Of a stretch of DNA of 64,000 nt, positions 1-11,514 are shown in pieces. The position numbers and the translations under genes were made by a program. The DNA comes from Siniperca chuatsi (lineage: Eukaryota > Chordata > Actinopteri > Centrarchiformes > Sinipercidae). Each line of letters opens with the position of its first letter. Position 1 is the stretch's first letter. A model generated the notes under the pieces. The model had not been told where the DNA came from, did not search any database, and saw only the letters and a program-made list of their open reading frames with translations. Where the stretch lies: positions 26,420,175 to 26,484,174 of the forward strand of contig NC_058046.1 of NCBI RefSeq assembly GCF_020085105.1. The letters run 5' to 3'.

Positions 1-1130
1 TGTCTTATATCATTTTAAACTCTGCAAACCATTTCTCATTCATATAGGTGAATTACTTACACCTCCCTGTTATACATATCTATAACTCAGTCTTGTAAAG
101 CAAGTATTTGTGTAAAACTCCACACTGATCACATTTTTTTTTTATAAAATAAAGCAAATTCATAATGTTGGAACTTGGCTGTGGCTTCTTAGTCAAAGCA
201 GAGTTTTGACCATTAGGTCTTAATGCCATGTAAATAGGGTTGCAATTAATTTGTAATCGATTACTCTGTCAATTTGTCAGTTTCAATGAATAATTTGTGT
301 GTAAAATGAAAATTCAGAAAATAGTGACATATGTCCAACACAATTTCCCAGAGCCCAAGGAGATGTTTTCAAATGTCTTGTTTTGTTTGACCAGCAGTCT
401 GAAACCCAAGCTGTCATTTTCTGCTCCTAAAGGCAAAGACAATATAATATCATCCTTGGATTTCAGTAACATAGGTATATTAATGAGGACTGTCAACTTC
501 TAAGTCACAAAAAAAACAATCAACAAATGAGACTTGGTTACTACACCACTTGTGTTTTATTTTGAAATAACTGCCATGAAAACATAAAGTGGAAAGGGTA
601 AAAGAGGTTTCTTTTCAAATAATACAGAGATGTTGCCCAGTGAAAATGTTTTTATCTAAATTTTAACTAGACATGGATACTTTGTGTACTTTTTTTATGT
701 GTAAGATGAGATGAGTTTATCTGTTTTGGGAATACAGTAAAATATTTTGGACTGACAAGATGAATTTTCCTTATTAAAAAAGATGTGTAACTGATTTTTT
801 TAAAGATACGTTTATGCTGTTTGGAGTCAGGAAGGAAGTTTACAAGACTGTGATATTTTACACATTGTTAACCTGCTTTTGATTTTCAGGAAATATCATA
901 TCCACACCAACAACTTCAAACCAAAGACCAAACTTTGATTTATGCAATGCCACTTTTACTGACACGGCAGCCATTGTTTCTTTATTTACTTTACATCTTT
1001 TTTCCAAGAAATATATTAATCTCTCATTTACCATCTGTTCCATCAATTAATAAATGTGTCATGTCAATGCAATTCAGCTAGTAATAGTTTGCAGGTTTAT
1101 GAGCATCTTTCTAAGGTTTCCTTATGGGAA
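1..1130. other. AT-rich non-coding DNA, nothing recognised
   Basis: No open frame here resembles a known protein, and I see no clear repeat ends. The short open frames overlap on both strands without codon structure. It lies downstream (on the minus strand) of the decayed zinc-finger copy and may hold its old 3' flank. Confidence 0.4.
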
Positions 1131-1570
1131 TAATTATTGCTTCTTCCAACTTACTGGGATTCTTCCTTCTTCTCACCTGTACGCAACTGGACATGTTTCT
1201 TCAAGGCTGAGTTCATAGACAACGCCCTCTCACAGTAAACACAGGTGTAAGGCCTCTCACCTGTGTGAATTTGCAAATGTTCAAAGTGCCAGAAACTCTT
1301 CCAACAGCTGTTGCAAGCATATGGCATCTCACCTGAGTGGGTTATCATGTGTTGTTTGAGTTAAGGTTTGAAGCTGAATCCCTTTCCACAAACTGTGCAA
1401 CTGAGTGTGAGTTGACATTTCTTGTAGAGCTGGTTGGTAAAGAAGCAGACCTTCTATACATTTAGCTCCAGCATCATGTAATTAACCCACTCTGTAGTGG
1501 GTTATCTCTGCAGCCAGTGTTACTACAGTGATCTACGCCAATAAAACTGAGGCAAAAGCCAAAGCCAGCC

Positions 1571-1895
1571 ATTGTCAGAATCAGAATCAGAAATACTTTA
1601 TTGATCCCCGAAGGGAAACTCTTTGTTACAGCAGCTCGTCTTTATGTCAGTGCACACAGGAGAAAGTACTAGCAAAAAAATATATAATACAATACACTAT
1701 AAAAACTATAAAAAAACAGGTCAGAAAATAAATTATGTGCCAAGTGGGTATAAGTATAAAATAAAATAAGTGTGAAATACCAAGTGGGTTTACCAGTTGA
1801 TAATTTATACCGTATTATCATCATCAACCGGTAAACCCACTTGGTACTTCACACTTATTTTATTTTATACTTATACCCACTTGGCACATTATTTA
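1571..1895 (-). repeat. Rex1/Babar-like LINE 3' tail with a snap-back palindrome
   Basis: The block begins with TCAGAATCAGAATCAG and contains ATTGATCCCCGAAGGGAAAC, the reverse complement of the LINE tail seen in plus orientation at 34820-34855. From 1739 to 1888 the sequence folds back on itself: about 60 bp (1739-1798) are repeated inverted at about 1826-1888. Inverted 5' ends are known for LINE insertions made by twin priming. It splits the J-type pseudogene. Confidence 0.65.
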
Positions 1896-1941
1896 TTTTG
1901 TTGAATTCCTTTCCACAATTTTGTTGAATTCCTTTCCACAA
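1896..1941. repeat. 23-bp tandem duplication
   Basis: The 23 bp at 1896-1918 recur exactly at 1919-1941 (core TTGAATTCCTTTCCACAA). The second copy is the native zinc-finger sequence, since gene J has it once. The first copy abuts the LINE tail, so the duplication probably arose with that insertion or its repair. Confidence 0.7.
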
Positions 1942-2464
1942 ACTCTACATCTGAAGGGCTTTACCCCTATGTGAATCATCATGTGTTTCCTCACCAGAGC
2001 CTTTTGGGTGAACCCTTTCTCACAACTGTCACATTTTAAACACTTTTCACCAACCAGTGTGGCTCCTTAGGTAAATTTTAAACTTAAAAAAATCATGAAA
2101 CTCCTCAGTGCAAAATAGACATTTTGGACTTTGCCTGCTCCATGTGTTTTGCATTTGTTGGACTGCTTGCTGATTTTTGACCACTGCCTGCCTGAAATCT
2201 ATGTAAGCCTTTTGTGTTTCAAAAAATCTTTGAACTATACTAGCTGGCCTCCATTGTCTACATTTGGGTCCAAACCCTCGTGTTTCCTGCTTGACTACGA
2301 CACTTTAATCTGTGGAGGCTCTGGGTCCTTTTGGTCCAGACTGGAGTTTCTCTCCTGGTTACAAAGCTGCTGGTTAGCAAGAACCTCCTCATTACAGACA
2401 GATGACTGTGACCATTCTTAGTGGTTATGTTAAAGCAGCACCTATGTAAAGCTATGAATCCTCC

Positions 2465-3375
2465 AGTGGTGGAAGGCGTATTCAGATCCTTTACATATGT
2501 AAACGGCGCAATACCACAATGTAAACACAATGTATACATTGTGCATTCAGAATTTTACTTAAATAAGAGTACAGACATATTATTGGCCAACTAAAGCCTA
2601 CCATCCAGACCTCTCAGATCGTCTGGGACAGGTGTGCTTTCTGTCCCCAGAGTTAAAACTAAACAAGGAGAAGCAGCATTCAGTTTGTATGCACCATGTG
2701 TCTGGAAAAAACTCCCAGAAAACTGCAGGTCTGCTGCAACTGCAAGGCTGAAGATTTTCCTGTTTGCCAATGCCTTTTTATTAAATCAAATTATGATTAA
2801 ACTGCTTCTACTTCTTAAACTGCACTGTAACTTTTACATTCCTGTTTTTATCTTCTATTTAACTCATTAAAATGTATTTATTTATTATTTTTTTTAAATT
2901 ATCCCATGTTGCTTATATGTTTTGTGTAAAGCACTTTGAATTGCCTTGTTGAAATGTGGTATACAAATAAACTTGCCTTACCTCAAGTATCAAAAGTAGA
3001 AGTGCTCATAATGTAGACTGGCCCATTTCAGAATGTTAAATTATATATTATTGGATTAAAAATGTTGATACATTAATGTGTAAGCAGCATATTAATGGTG
3101 TAGCCATTTGAGGTGGAACAACTTTAAATACTGTGTAATCTATAATATCATTATTTAATGTGTTCATCATATGTTTTGCATGAAAAATGTGAATCTGCAA
3201 AATAACTAGTAACTGTGGCTGTGAAATAAATGTAGTGGAGTAACAAGTACAATGATTCTCTCTGAAATGTAGAAGGATAAAGTTGCATAAAATAGAAATA
3301 GTTAAGTTAAGTAGCCTACAACAGTGTACTTAAGTACAGCACTTAAGCAAATACACTTACTTACTTTCTGTTGAT
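2465..3375. mobile_element. Diverged hAT-type MITE-like repeat, split by a LINE fragment
   Basis: It starts CAGTGGTGGAAGG and runs through the phrases 'caagtatcaaaagtagaagtgctcat' and 'tgtagtggagtaac' in the same order as the clean 498-bp MITEs at 6345 and 15584, but it is much more diverged. It is interrupted at about 2590-2990. A partial copy starts at 63852 at the other window edge, in the same position relative to gene J. The outer end near 3375 is uncertain. Confidence 0.5.
2590..2990 (+). mobile_element. LINE 3' end fragment (CR1/L2-like)
   Basis: A reading frame near 2634-2790 gives SLYAPCVWKKLPENCRS followed by LKIFLFANAF, the typical C-terminus of fish CR1/L2-type LINE polyproteins (compare LLWNQIPVWVREADT and FKIRLKTFLF in the L2 copy at 60600). 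It is followed by an AT-rich tail with AAAGCACTTTGAATTGCCTT and AATAAACTTGCCTTACC. The corresponding MITE at 63852 lacks it, so it is a later insertion. Confidence 0.55.
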
Positions 3376-4000
3376 TGTGGTGGGTGGAGCTGGTGGTGTC
3401 TGTGTTGGCTCCCTGACAGTGTAACATTACAAACCTGCCCTGTGTAGTTTTATCTCCAGTTTCAAAACAACATACACGCTGAATATTTCTTCAGTAGCAG
3501 CAGTTAGTTGCTCATTGACAAAATTTCTGAAAATCTGGACCATGGGGCTATTATTGTAGGAGAACTATTTACAAATGTGAGTGGAGAATAACTGTATCAA
3601 AATGTGCAAAATAGTCTCTAAATGCTTATTTGTGAATGTGTACAGGAAGCTGAAAATGTGTATTCAGAATATGTGGGTGCTTAATAAGATTTGTAAATGT
3701 GTAAAAAATAAAAAATAAAAATCTCCAAATCTAGATTCAGATTTGCAAGTGTATTGAGATGTGTAAACAAATCTGTAAATGCGTAAATAGATATTAATGG
3801 CTAAAAAGCCATCAGTTACAACTCGGGTGGGCATGTCAATTGGCTGTCTTTTTACATATGACTTTTGCTACACTTCTGCTGTGGCAGAGATCTGAAAATG
3901 CGTGTGGTGATTTGTGTGTGCCTCAGTAGCTATGCAGCCCACATACCACCAGTCGGCGGTAGCACCCACACAGAATTTAGAATAAAATGCCATAAAAAGC
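3376..4000. other. Upstream flank of gene A, no gene seen
   Basis: Non-coding, AT-rich sequence between the repeat block and the promoter of gene A. It includes 3470-3530, which resembles an inverted scrap of family exon 1 (near 3471 GTTTTATCTCCAGTTTC, then AATATTTCTTCAGTAGCAGCAG, TTGCTCATTGACAAA). This looks like a minus-strand relic of the exon-1 module. Confidence 0.4.
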
Positions 4001-4174
4001 AAAGCGGAACATAAAGCTCGCGCACTTCCACTGTCGGAACTTAACAGTGTGACATCCAGCGGAAGTAAACAATACAAGCGCTAGTAGCGTTAGCTGCATA
4101 CATGTATAGAACTAGCTGCACGACGATATTGTTGTCGTAACGCAGAGAATTATTTCATTTGCAATTAAGCAACA
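4001..4174 (+). promoter_or_regulatory. Conserved promoter/5'UTR of gene A
   Basis: This segment directly precedes the ATG and is nearly the same in front of all nine two-exon paralogs. Shared pieces in order: AAGCGGAACATAAAGCTC, GCACTTCCACTGTCGGAAC, CAGTGTGACATCCAGCGG, AAGTAAACAA, AGCGCTAGTAGCGTTAGCTG, and an AT-rich leader ending AAGCAACA before ATG. The ACTTCC and GCGGAAGT pair matches the ETS-family core in two orientations. No TATA box at the usual spacing stands out. The promoter role is inferred from conservation and position. Confidence 0.55.
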
Positions 4175-5469
4175 ATGTCTTCTGTTGAGTGTTTGAGAGA
4201 GTTTGTCAACGAGCGACTAACTGCTGCTGCTCAAGAAATATTCGGAGTTTTTAAAAAAACTATCGTCGGGTACGAGGAAGAGATCGATCGTCAGCGCAGA
4301 CTGCTGGATATCTTTTGGAAACCTGAAATAAAGTTACACAGGATAGGTGTGTAAAACTTCATTATTTTAATAACACAAAACACAGGACTTCGATTTATAT
4401 ATAATCTAAAATGTATAAATACTGTAACTAATTCGTTCGCATGTCTAATTTTTTTCTTTACCATCACAGTAGTATCATGCTCCTTTTGTTCTCTGTCCCT
4501 CCAGAGCTCCCACAGCAACATGTCTGTACGGAGGAGGTGGTTCTGGCTGACCAGCAGCTCTGTATTCAGGAGAGGAACTCCAGTCTGGACCAAGAGGACC
4601 CAGAGCCTCCACAGATTAAAGAGGAACAGGAGGAACTCTGCACCAGTCAGGAGGGAGAGCAGCTTGTACTGAAGCAGGAGACTGATGCCTTTATGTTGAC
4701 TCCTACTGATGAGGAAAGTGACCACAGTGAACCAGAACCAAACAGGGACCAGCAGCTCCTCTCTCACAACTCTCATGTAGCTGAGAGCCAAGATCAGAAA
4801 GGAGGCAAGCATGGAGACAGTAACAATGTATACAACTCTACCATGTCAGAGATTCATAATAATCCTCACACAGGTAAAAAGTCTTTAAAATGTGACACAT
4901 GTGGAAAAGCTTTTAAGTATAAGTCAAAATTGCATACACACCTGAGAACCCACACAGGTGAGAAGCCGTACATTTGCAAGACCTGCGGGACAAAATTCTA
5001 TGACATTTCAGGATTGAAAACACATATGCGAATCCACACAGGTAAGAAGCCGTATACTTGCAAAACATGTGGAAAATCTTACAGACATAGTGGTGATTTG
5101 ACAGTCCACCTGAGAACCCACACAGGTGAAAAGCCGTATTCTTGCAATACATGTGGGAAAGATTTCAGAGCTAGTAATGTGTTCAAAGTCCATATGAGAA
5201 CCCACACAGGTGAGAAGCCATACCTTTGCAAGACTTGCGGGAAAAGATTCATCGACATGTCAAAATTGAAAAGGCACATAAGAATCCACACAGGTGAGAA
5301 GCCATATAGTTGCAAAATATGCGGAAGATCTTATAGACAGAATGGTGATTTGACAGTCCACATGAGAACCCACACAGGTGAGAAGCCGTACCTTTGTAAG
5401 ATCTGTGGGAAAAGATATGTTGATGCGTCTGCCTTGTCAAAGCACAGAAGATTGCATACGGGGAAGTAG
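4175..5469 (+). CDS. Zinc-finger gene A, 7 C2H2 fingers, two exons
   Basis: Exons 4175-4346 and 4505-5469 join through GT donor 4347 and a CCTCCAG acceptor to give 378 residues. Residues 1-57 are the helical module (starts [10 protein letters not shown], here TAAAQEIF where the others have TAAAEEIF). Residue 58 is the split Glu. Residues 58-184 are an acidic linker with ψKxE motifs at Lys96 (IKEE) and Lys114 (LKQE). Seven C2H2 fingers run from Cys187 to the end with TGEKP/TGKKP linkers. Helix contacts (-1,2,3,6) are YSKT, DSGT, HGDV, ANVV, DSKR, QGDV, DSAK. Expected role: nuclear, sequence-specific DNA binding; the target is unknown. The exon 2 frame is also open upstream of the acceptor (MLLLFSVPP), but the splice agrees in length and phase with every paralog. 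Finger remnants follow the stop. Confidence 0.88.
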
Positions 5470-5688
5470 CCTTGCATTTTTAAATATGTGGGAGACAGTT
5501 CAAGTGGTTTGTGGTCAACACACACAAGAACTCACAGAGGTGAGGAGCCACATAATTGCAGCACTTGTGGGAAAAACGTTTTACTTAAATCACATACTTG
5601 AAAACACACCTGAGGATCTTATCTGATCAATATCAAGAGAAACCATCAGGCTGAAGCTCCTGTGGAGACGTGTTCACCTGCTGAATGA
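5470..5688 (+). pseudogene. Post-stop finger remnants of gene A
   Basis: After TAG, the frame continues into decayed finger code: a frameshifted finger, then RGEEPHNCSTCGKN, and a last stretch ending PVETCSPAE before TGA at 5686. The same tail follows B, C, D, F, G and I in various states, so it was once the 3' end of the coding exon. Confidence 0.6.
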
Positions 5689-6344
5689 AATACACTTTTG
5701 CAACAGCTACATCTCTGTAACTGAATGTAAAGTGTTTTCCATAAGATGAGATGTCACTTTCTTAGTGTAAGGTTCACCTTCATATGACTGTATTAGTTAA
5801 ATTTCTGTTAGCAACAGTATTTCTTTAAAAATAATCGTAATCTCCCTAATGGAGGAAAACTGTTAGTTTCACAGTGAGTGCGCAGTAGTGGCTGTTAAAG
5901 TAATGGTGTGATCTCGATGGCTGTTTGTTTTGCCAAATGTCTATTTATGAAACATCTCAGCATCAATTTAGTTTAAAGTTCAAAGCTCAAGTTGTTTCAT
6001 AGCTCTATATGAAGCCTCGTACACATCTTTGCAAGAAGTCAGATTTTACATTTGAGAATGACTGACATCATTATTTTATATTACCATATAAGAAGTCCTC
6101 TTAAATGTGAACGTGGCTTCTTTTGCTATTTCTATACATTACCTCACTTATGTGTCTGATAGTTGTTTTTGTATGACATAAGATCCATATTTACTATGCT
6201 TTTGTATTCTTATGATGATTCCACATCAACATTTATACATTTTTCTATCTTTTAAAAGTTTGTGTAGCTTTGGTACCATGTCTGTGTTTTTCACCTAATT
6301 AATTAAGCATGTATGGATGGACCTGAAGGTTCCCCTGGTTAGCT
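5689..6344 (+). other. 3' flank/UTR of gene A, shared with the region behind B
   Basis: Non-coding. From about 5780 it is nearly identical to 15030-15583, including CAGTGAGTGCGCAGTAGTGG and the run up to the MITE. It is also related to the flanks of C, F, I and (inverted) D. Confidence 0.5.
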
Positions 6345-6842
6345 CAGTGGTGGAAGAAGTATTGAGAGCCTTTACTTAAGTAAAAGTGCTAATACCACAC
6401 TGTGAAATACTCCACTACAAGCAAAAGCCCTGCATTCAAAACCTTACTTAAGTATGTAAGTATTATCAGCAAAATGTACTTAAAGTATCAAAAGTAAAAG
6501 TACTCATTCTGCAGAAAAATGGTCCCTGTCAGTGTTTTACTGTTATATCTGATACTATTATATCCTTCAGTTTATCACAAACATTCACATGCAAAACCAC
6601 CACATTTGGAGATACATGGTTTTAACTGGACACGGAGGGTTTGAAAAATTGTAATCTGAAAAATGACTAAAGCTGTCAGACAAATGTAGTGGAGTAAAAC
6701 CTACAATATTTGCCTCAGAGATGTAGTGGAGTAGAAGTGGAAAGTAGCATACAATGGAAATACTCAAGTAAAGTACAAGTACTTTGAATATGTACTTAAG
6801 TACAGTACTTGAGGAAACATACTTAGTTACATTCCATCACTG
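6345..6842. mobile_element. hAT-type MITE, 498 bp
   Basis: It begins CAGTGGTGGAA and ends TTCCATCACTG, imperfect terminal inverted repeats. Flanking 8-bp repeats are GGTTAGCT (6337-6344) and GGTTCGCT (6843-6850), one mismatch. An 8-bp duplication fits the hAT superfamily. The empty site can be seen near gene F (about 38003: CCCCTGGTTAGCTGGAGG). It has no coding capacity. Confidence 0.75.
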
Positions 6843-7215
6843 GGTTCGCTGTAGGAAAGCCAGAAGAAGAACATCTGGTATCACTTAGAGGATGTTTTTC
6901 CCACAAAAAAGAATGTAGTGTACCCACTGTTACTGGACTCCATACTATACACCTCTGTGTGCCTTATCTCAGGGCAGATTCTGGGTGGTACTCTGGTTCT
7001 ACTCGGTCTGAACATGAGAGAAAATAAACCAGCTTTAACTAAGAATCGACTTGTGGCCTGATTGATTTCAACTTCATTGGATCCAAGATGAAAGAATCTC
7101 CCTTTCACTGACCAACAGACTAAAAGCATTTTTATTCTTATAAATGACTTAAAATATTCATTGTTTATCAAAACAGTTGTAGGTTAATGCCTGTTACTTT
7201 TTAAAGAATAGCATG

Positions 7216-7280
7216 GATACTCTGTATCAACTAGAAACACAGATCCAAAGCGACAGAAAAGTCCTCACAAAAGCAATAGT
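7216..7280 (+). pseudogene. Zinc-finger gene relic behind A (5' part)
   Basis: The phrase GTATCAACTAGAAACACAG with the following bases matches the linker part of family exon 2 ([11 protein letters not shown] region). The relic is cut at 7280 by the L2/RTE block and resumes near 11515. The uncut version lies at 16459-16730. Confidence 0.55.
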
Positions 7281-8301
7281 CAAACCAACGACCAGTTGAA
7301 CTTCTTCAACTCACTTCAACGATCTCTTCATCTAAGCCATCAACTTGTCTCCCATTCCAACTAGGTTGCTTAAATAAGTTTTACCTTTAGTTAGCACTTC
7401 TTTACTGGATATGATCAATCTCTTTATAAGCAGGCTATGTACCATAGTTCTTTATAGTTGCTGTAATTAAACCTTTTCTTAAAAAGCCCAATCTTGATCC
7501 AGGGGTTTCAGGCAACTATAGACCTACAGTATATCTAACATTCCCTTTCTCTCCAAGATCCTTGAGAAAGCAGTCACCAATCAGCTCTGTGACTTTTTAA
7601 ATAACAATAGTTTATTTGAGGATTTTCAGTCAGGATTTAGAGTGCATCGTAGCACAGAGACCCCACTGGTGAAAATGACAAATTATTTTTTATTTGCGTC
7701 AGACAATGGACTTGTCTCTGTACTTGTCTTGTTAGATCTTAGTGCTGCATTCGACACCATTGATCATCACATCCTATTACAGAGACTGGAACATTTAATT
7801 GGCATTGAAGGAACCGCGCTGAGCTGATTTGAATCCTATCTATCAGATCAATCTCAGTTTGTACACGTTAACGGTGAGTCCTCCATGCATGCCAAAGTTA
7901 GTCATTGAGTTCCACAAGGTTCTGTGCTTGGACAAATTCTGTTCACCTTATATATGCTTCCTTTAGGTAATATTATTAGGAAACACTCCATAAACTTTCA
8001 TTGTTATGCGGATGATACCCAATTATATCTATCGATCAAGTATGAATTTGCATTTTGTCCCGCCCTCTCTCAACCCAACCAGCAGCGGCAGATGGCAGCC
8101 CACCACTGAGTCTGGTTCTGTCCAAGGTTTCCTCTTAAAGAAAGTTTGTTCTTGTCACTGTCGCCAAGTGCTTGCTCATGGTGGGATTTTTTGGGACTCT
8201 GTAAATAATACTATAAAGAGTACAGTCTAGACCTGCTCTATAGGAAAAGTGCAATGACATAACTTCTGTTATTAATAGGCGCTATATAAATAAAATTGAA
8301 T
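7281..8301 (+). mobile_element. L2-clade LINE, internally deleted
   Basis: The reverse transcriptase region is recognisable: ...LVLLDLSAAFDTIDHH at 7700-7770 and [10 protein letters not shown] near 8005-8035, the catalytic motif. The frame then jumps at about 8040 straight into the 3' UTR (TCTAGACCTGCTCTATAGG, then GGCGCTATATAAATAAAATT). The fuller copy is at 58985-61395. Its 3' tail is split by the RTE element, with the last bases at 11394-11416. Non-autonomous now. Confidence 0.75.
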
Positions 8302-11300
8302 GCAACCGCAAGGGGGCAAATGCAACTGCAAGGGGGCACAAGCCAGTGTCTTCTTGTGCCAGTCCCAAGTCTGGATAAATGCAGAAGGTTGTGTCAGGAA
8401 GGGCATCCGACGTAAAACACATGCCAAATTAAAAATGTGAATCGTGACAATGACTTCCATACCGGATCGGTCGGGGCCCGGGTTAACAACGACCGCCACC
8501 GGTGCTGTTGACCTACAGGGTACCAGTGGAAATTGGACTACTGTTGGTCGAAGACAAAGAAGGAGAGGAGGAAGGTGTGTTCGTAGGCAGAGAGAAGAGG
8601 AAAGCTAAGAATGTAGGAGTGACAGTAGGGACTTTGAATGTTGGGACTATGACTGGGAAGGCTAGAGAGTTGATTGACATAATGCAGAGAAGGAAGGTGG
8701 ACATACTGTGTGTCCACAAGACCAGGTGGAAAGGTAGCAAGGCTAGGGTTCAAGTTGTTCTATCATGGGTCAGATAGGAAGAGAAACGGAGTAAGAGTTA
8801 TCCTGAAAGAGGAGTTTGTGAGGAATGTTCTAGAGGTGAAAAGAGTATCAGACAGGTTGATGAGTCTGAAGCTGGAAATTGAAGGGGTGATGTTCAATGT
8901 TGTGAGTGGTTATGCCCCACAGGTAGGATGTGAGTTAGAAGAGAAGGAGAAATTCTGGAGTGAGTTAGATGAAGTGATGCAGAGCATCCCCAGAGGTGAG
9001 AGAGTGGTGATTGGTGCAGATTTCAATGGGCATGTAGGTGAAGGGAACAGAGGTGATGAGAATGTGATGGGCAGGTTTGGTCTTCAGGACAGGAACGCAG
9101 AAGGACAGATGGTGGTAGACTTTGCAAAGAGGATGGAAATGGCTGTAGTGAACACTGTCTTCCAGAAGAGGCAGGAACATAGGGTGACATATAAGAGCGG
9201 AGGTAGAAGCACTCAGGTGGACTACATCTTGTTTAGACATTGTAATCTGAAAGAGACTAGTGACTGTAAAGTTGTGGTAGGGGAGAGTGTAGCCAGACAA
9301 CACAGGATGGCAGTGTGTAAAATGACTCTGGTGGTGAGGAAGATGAAGAAGACAAAGGCAGAGCAGAGGACGAAGTGGTGGAAGTTGAAAAAGGAAGAAT
9401 GTTGTGTAGTTTTCAGGGAGGAGCTGAGACAGACTCTGGGTGGTCAGGAAGTGCTCCCACATGACTGGACCACTACAGCTAATGTGATCAGGGAGACAGG
9501 TAGGAGGGTACTCGGTGTGTCATCTGGAAAGAGGAAAGTGGACAGGGAGACTTGGTGGTGGAATGAGGAAGTTCAGGAGTGTAAACAAAGAAAGAGGTTA
9601 GCTAAGAAGAAGTGGGACACTAAGGGGACTGAAGAGAGTAGACAGGAGTACAGGGAGATGCAGCATAAGGTGAAGGTAGAGGTGGCAAAGGCCAAACAAA
9701 GAGCATATGAGGACTTGCATGCTAGGTTGGACACTAAAGAGGGAGAGGTGGATTTGTACAGGTTGGCCAGACAAAGAGATAGAGATGGGAAGGATGTGCA
9801 GCAGGTTAGGGTGATTAAAGATAAGGATGGAAATGTATTGACAGGTGCCAGGAGTGTGATGGGAAGATGGAAGAAGGAGTACTTTGAACAGTTGATGAAT
9901 GAGGAAAATTAAAGGGAACGAAGAGTAGAAGAGGTGACTGGTGTGGAGCAGGAAGTAGCAAAGATTAGCAAGAGTGAAGTGAGGAGGACGTTGAAGAGGA
10001 TGAAGAGTGGAAAGGCAGTTGGTCCTGATGACATACCTGTGGAGGTATGGAAGTGTCTAGGAGAGGTGGCAGTAGAGTTTCTGACTAGTTTGTTCAACAA
10101 GATCTTGGAGAGTGAGAGGATGCCCGAGGAATGGAGGAGAAGTGTACTGGCGCCAATTTTTAAGAACAAGGGAGATGTGCAGAGCTGTGGCAACTACAGA
10201 GGAATAAAGCTGATGAGCCATACAATGAAGTTGTGGGAAAGAGTAGTGGAAGCTAGGCTAAGGGCAGAGGTGAGCATTTGTGAGCAGCAAGATGGTTTCA
10301 TGGCTAGAAAGAGTACAACAGATGCAGTATTTGCTTTGAGGATGCTGATGGAGAAGTACAGAGAAGGACAGGGTGCCGAGAGAGGAGCTGTGGTACTGTA
10401 TGAGGAAGTCTGGAGTGGCAGAGAAGTATGTTAGAGTGGTGCAGGACATGTATGAGAGCTGTAAGACCGTGGTGAGGTGTGCTGTAGGTGTGACAGAGGA
10501 GTTCAAGGTGGAGATGGGTCTGCATCAAGGATCGGCTCTGAGCCCCTTCTTGTTTGCTCTGGTGATGGACAGGCTGACAGATGAGGTTAGACAGGAATCT
10601 TCATGGACTATGATGTTTGCGGATGACATTGTGATTTGTAGTGAGAGCAGGGAGCAGGTGGAGGAAAACCTAGAGAGATCGGTCTGCTCTGGAAAACAGA
10701 GGAATGAAGCTTAGCCGCAGTAAGACAGAATACATGTGCGTCAATGAGAGGGACCCAGGTGGAACGGTGAGGTTACAGGGAGCAGAGGTGAAGAAGGTGC
10801 AGGACTTTAAGTACTTAGGGTCAACGGTTCAGAGCAATGGAGACTGTGGAAAAGAGGTGAAGAGGTGAGTGCAAGCAGGTTGGAACGGGTGGAGAAAAGT
10901 GTCAGGTGTGTTGTGTGATAAGAGTATCAGCAAGAATGAAAGGAAAGGTGTTCAAGACAGTGGTAAGACCAGTGATGTTGTACAGCTTAGAGACAGTGGC
11001 ACTGAAGAAAAGACAAGAGGCAGAGCTGGAGGTAGCAGAGCTTAAGATGTCGAGGTTCTCTTTGGGAGTGACGAGGATGGACAGGATCAGGAATGAGTAC
11101 ATCAGAGGTACAGCTCATGTTAGATGTTTCGGAGATAAAGTCAGGGAGGCCAGATTGAGGTGGTTTGGACATGTTCAGAGGAGAGACTGTGAATATACTG
11201 GTAGAAGGATGCTGAGGTTGGAGCTGCCAGGCAGGAGGCCTAGAGGAAGACCAAAGAGAAGATTTATGGATGTAGTGAGAGAGGACATGAATTTAATTGG

Positions 11301-11393
11301 TGTGAGTGAAGAGGATGCAGAGGACAGGGTTAGATGGAGGCACATGATTCGCTGTGGCGACCCCTGAAAGGAAACAGCCGAAAGGAAAAGAAG
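8302..11393 (+). mobile_element. RTE-clade LINE (Expander-like), about 3.1 kb
   Basis: It encodes an endonuclease plus reverse transcriptase polyprotein, now in several frames. Endonuclease marks are TLNVGTMTGKARELIDIM (8625-8680), VVIGADFNGHVGEGN (9007-9050) and GGRSTQVDYILF (9200-9235). Reverse transcriptase marks are KSGKAVGPDDIPVEVW (10005-10050), GLHQGSALSPFLFA (10518-10560) and MMFADDIVI (10612-10638). The C-terminus includes RLRWFGHVQRRDCEY and ends near MIRCGDP (11345-11367). About five frame breaks or stops are visible, and a deletion near 10380 removes the segment with the first catalytic Asp. It is flanked by an exact 18-bp repeat, ATATAAATAAAATTGAAT (8284-8301 and 11394-11411), so it jumped into the L2 tail. 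The clade name is from memory of the motifs. Confidence 0.85.
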
Positions 11394-11428
11394 ATATAAA
11401 TAAAATTGAATTGAAAGATTTCACTTCA

Positions 11429-11514
11429 TAAGGCCCAAAGTCACTGGGATAGGCTCCAGTCACCCGCGACCCCTAACGGGACCAAGCGGTAGAAAATGGA
11501 TGGATGGATGGATG
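11429..11514 (+). repeat. Short LINE-like tail with (TGGA)n
   Basis: GGGATAGGCTCCAGTCACCC ... GACCCCTAACGGGACCAAGC then AGAAAATGGATGGATGGATG is a common fish repeat end. GATTTCACTTCA occurs on both sides (11417-11428 and 11515-11526), giving a 12-bp target repeat. Confidence 0.6.

Larger units (their letters stand above)
1151..2422 (-). pseudogene. Decayed C2H2 zinc-finger gene, J-type
   Basis: Read on the minus strand, three pieces of a zinc-finger exon survive in the right order. At 2422-2290 is the acidic start (SSVCNEEVLANQQL, then a stretch ending PEPPQIK). At 2090-1920 are finger pieces that match gene J (62660-63642) closely at the DNA level, including the region below J's first finger. 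At 1440-1151 are further fingers (e.g. CTVCGKGFSFKP, then a stop, then CNSCWKSF and CVYCERAL). The frame is interrupted by stops and lost bases, and by a Rex1-like LINE tail at 1571-1895. Upstream it shares with J the same flank and the same hAT-like repeat (from 2465, compare 63852), so the two are copies of one duplicated unit at opposite ends of the window. It is host gene debris, not a working gene. Confidence 0.75.

Noticed and set aside
858-1046. Possible small gene on the minus strand
   Set aside because: No similarity, no initiation context, no copy in other units; chance open frame in AT-rich DNA.
1739-1888. CRISPR-like or hairpin RNA gene
   Set aside because: Only one inverted pair inside a LINE tail in a vertebrate genome; explained by twin priming.
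4505-5469. KRAB, SCAN, BTB or FiNZ domain in front of the fingers
   Set aside because: None of the expected residues of these domains are seen in exon 1 or the linker; the module is of another type.
4913-5525. Minus-strand open frames rich in '[10 protein letters not shown]' repeats, seen opposite every zinc-finger array
   Set aside because: They are antisense reads of the repeated finger/linker DNA (TGEKPY region); their repetition follows the finger period and they have no start or splice context.
6585-7171. Two minus-strand frames repeated at 15824-16347
   Set aside because: They lie in the MITE and the duplicated 3' flank; identity reflects the recent DNA duplication, not coding constraint.
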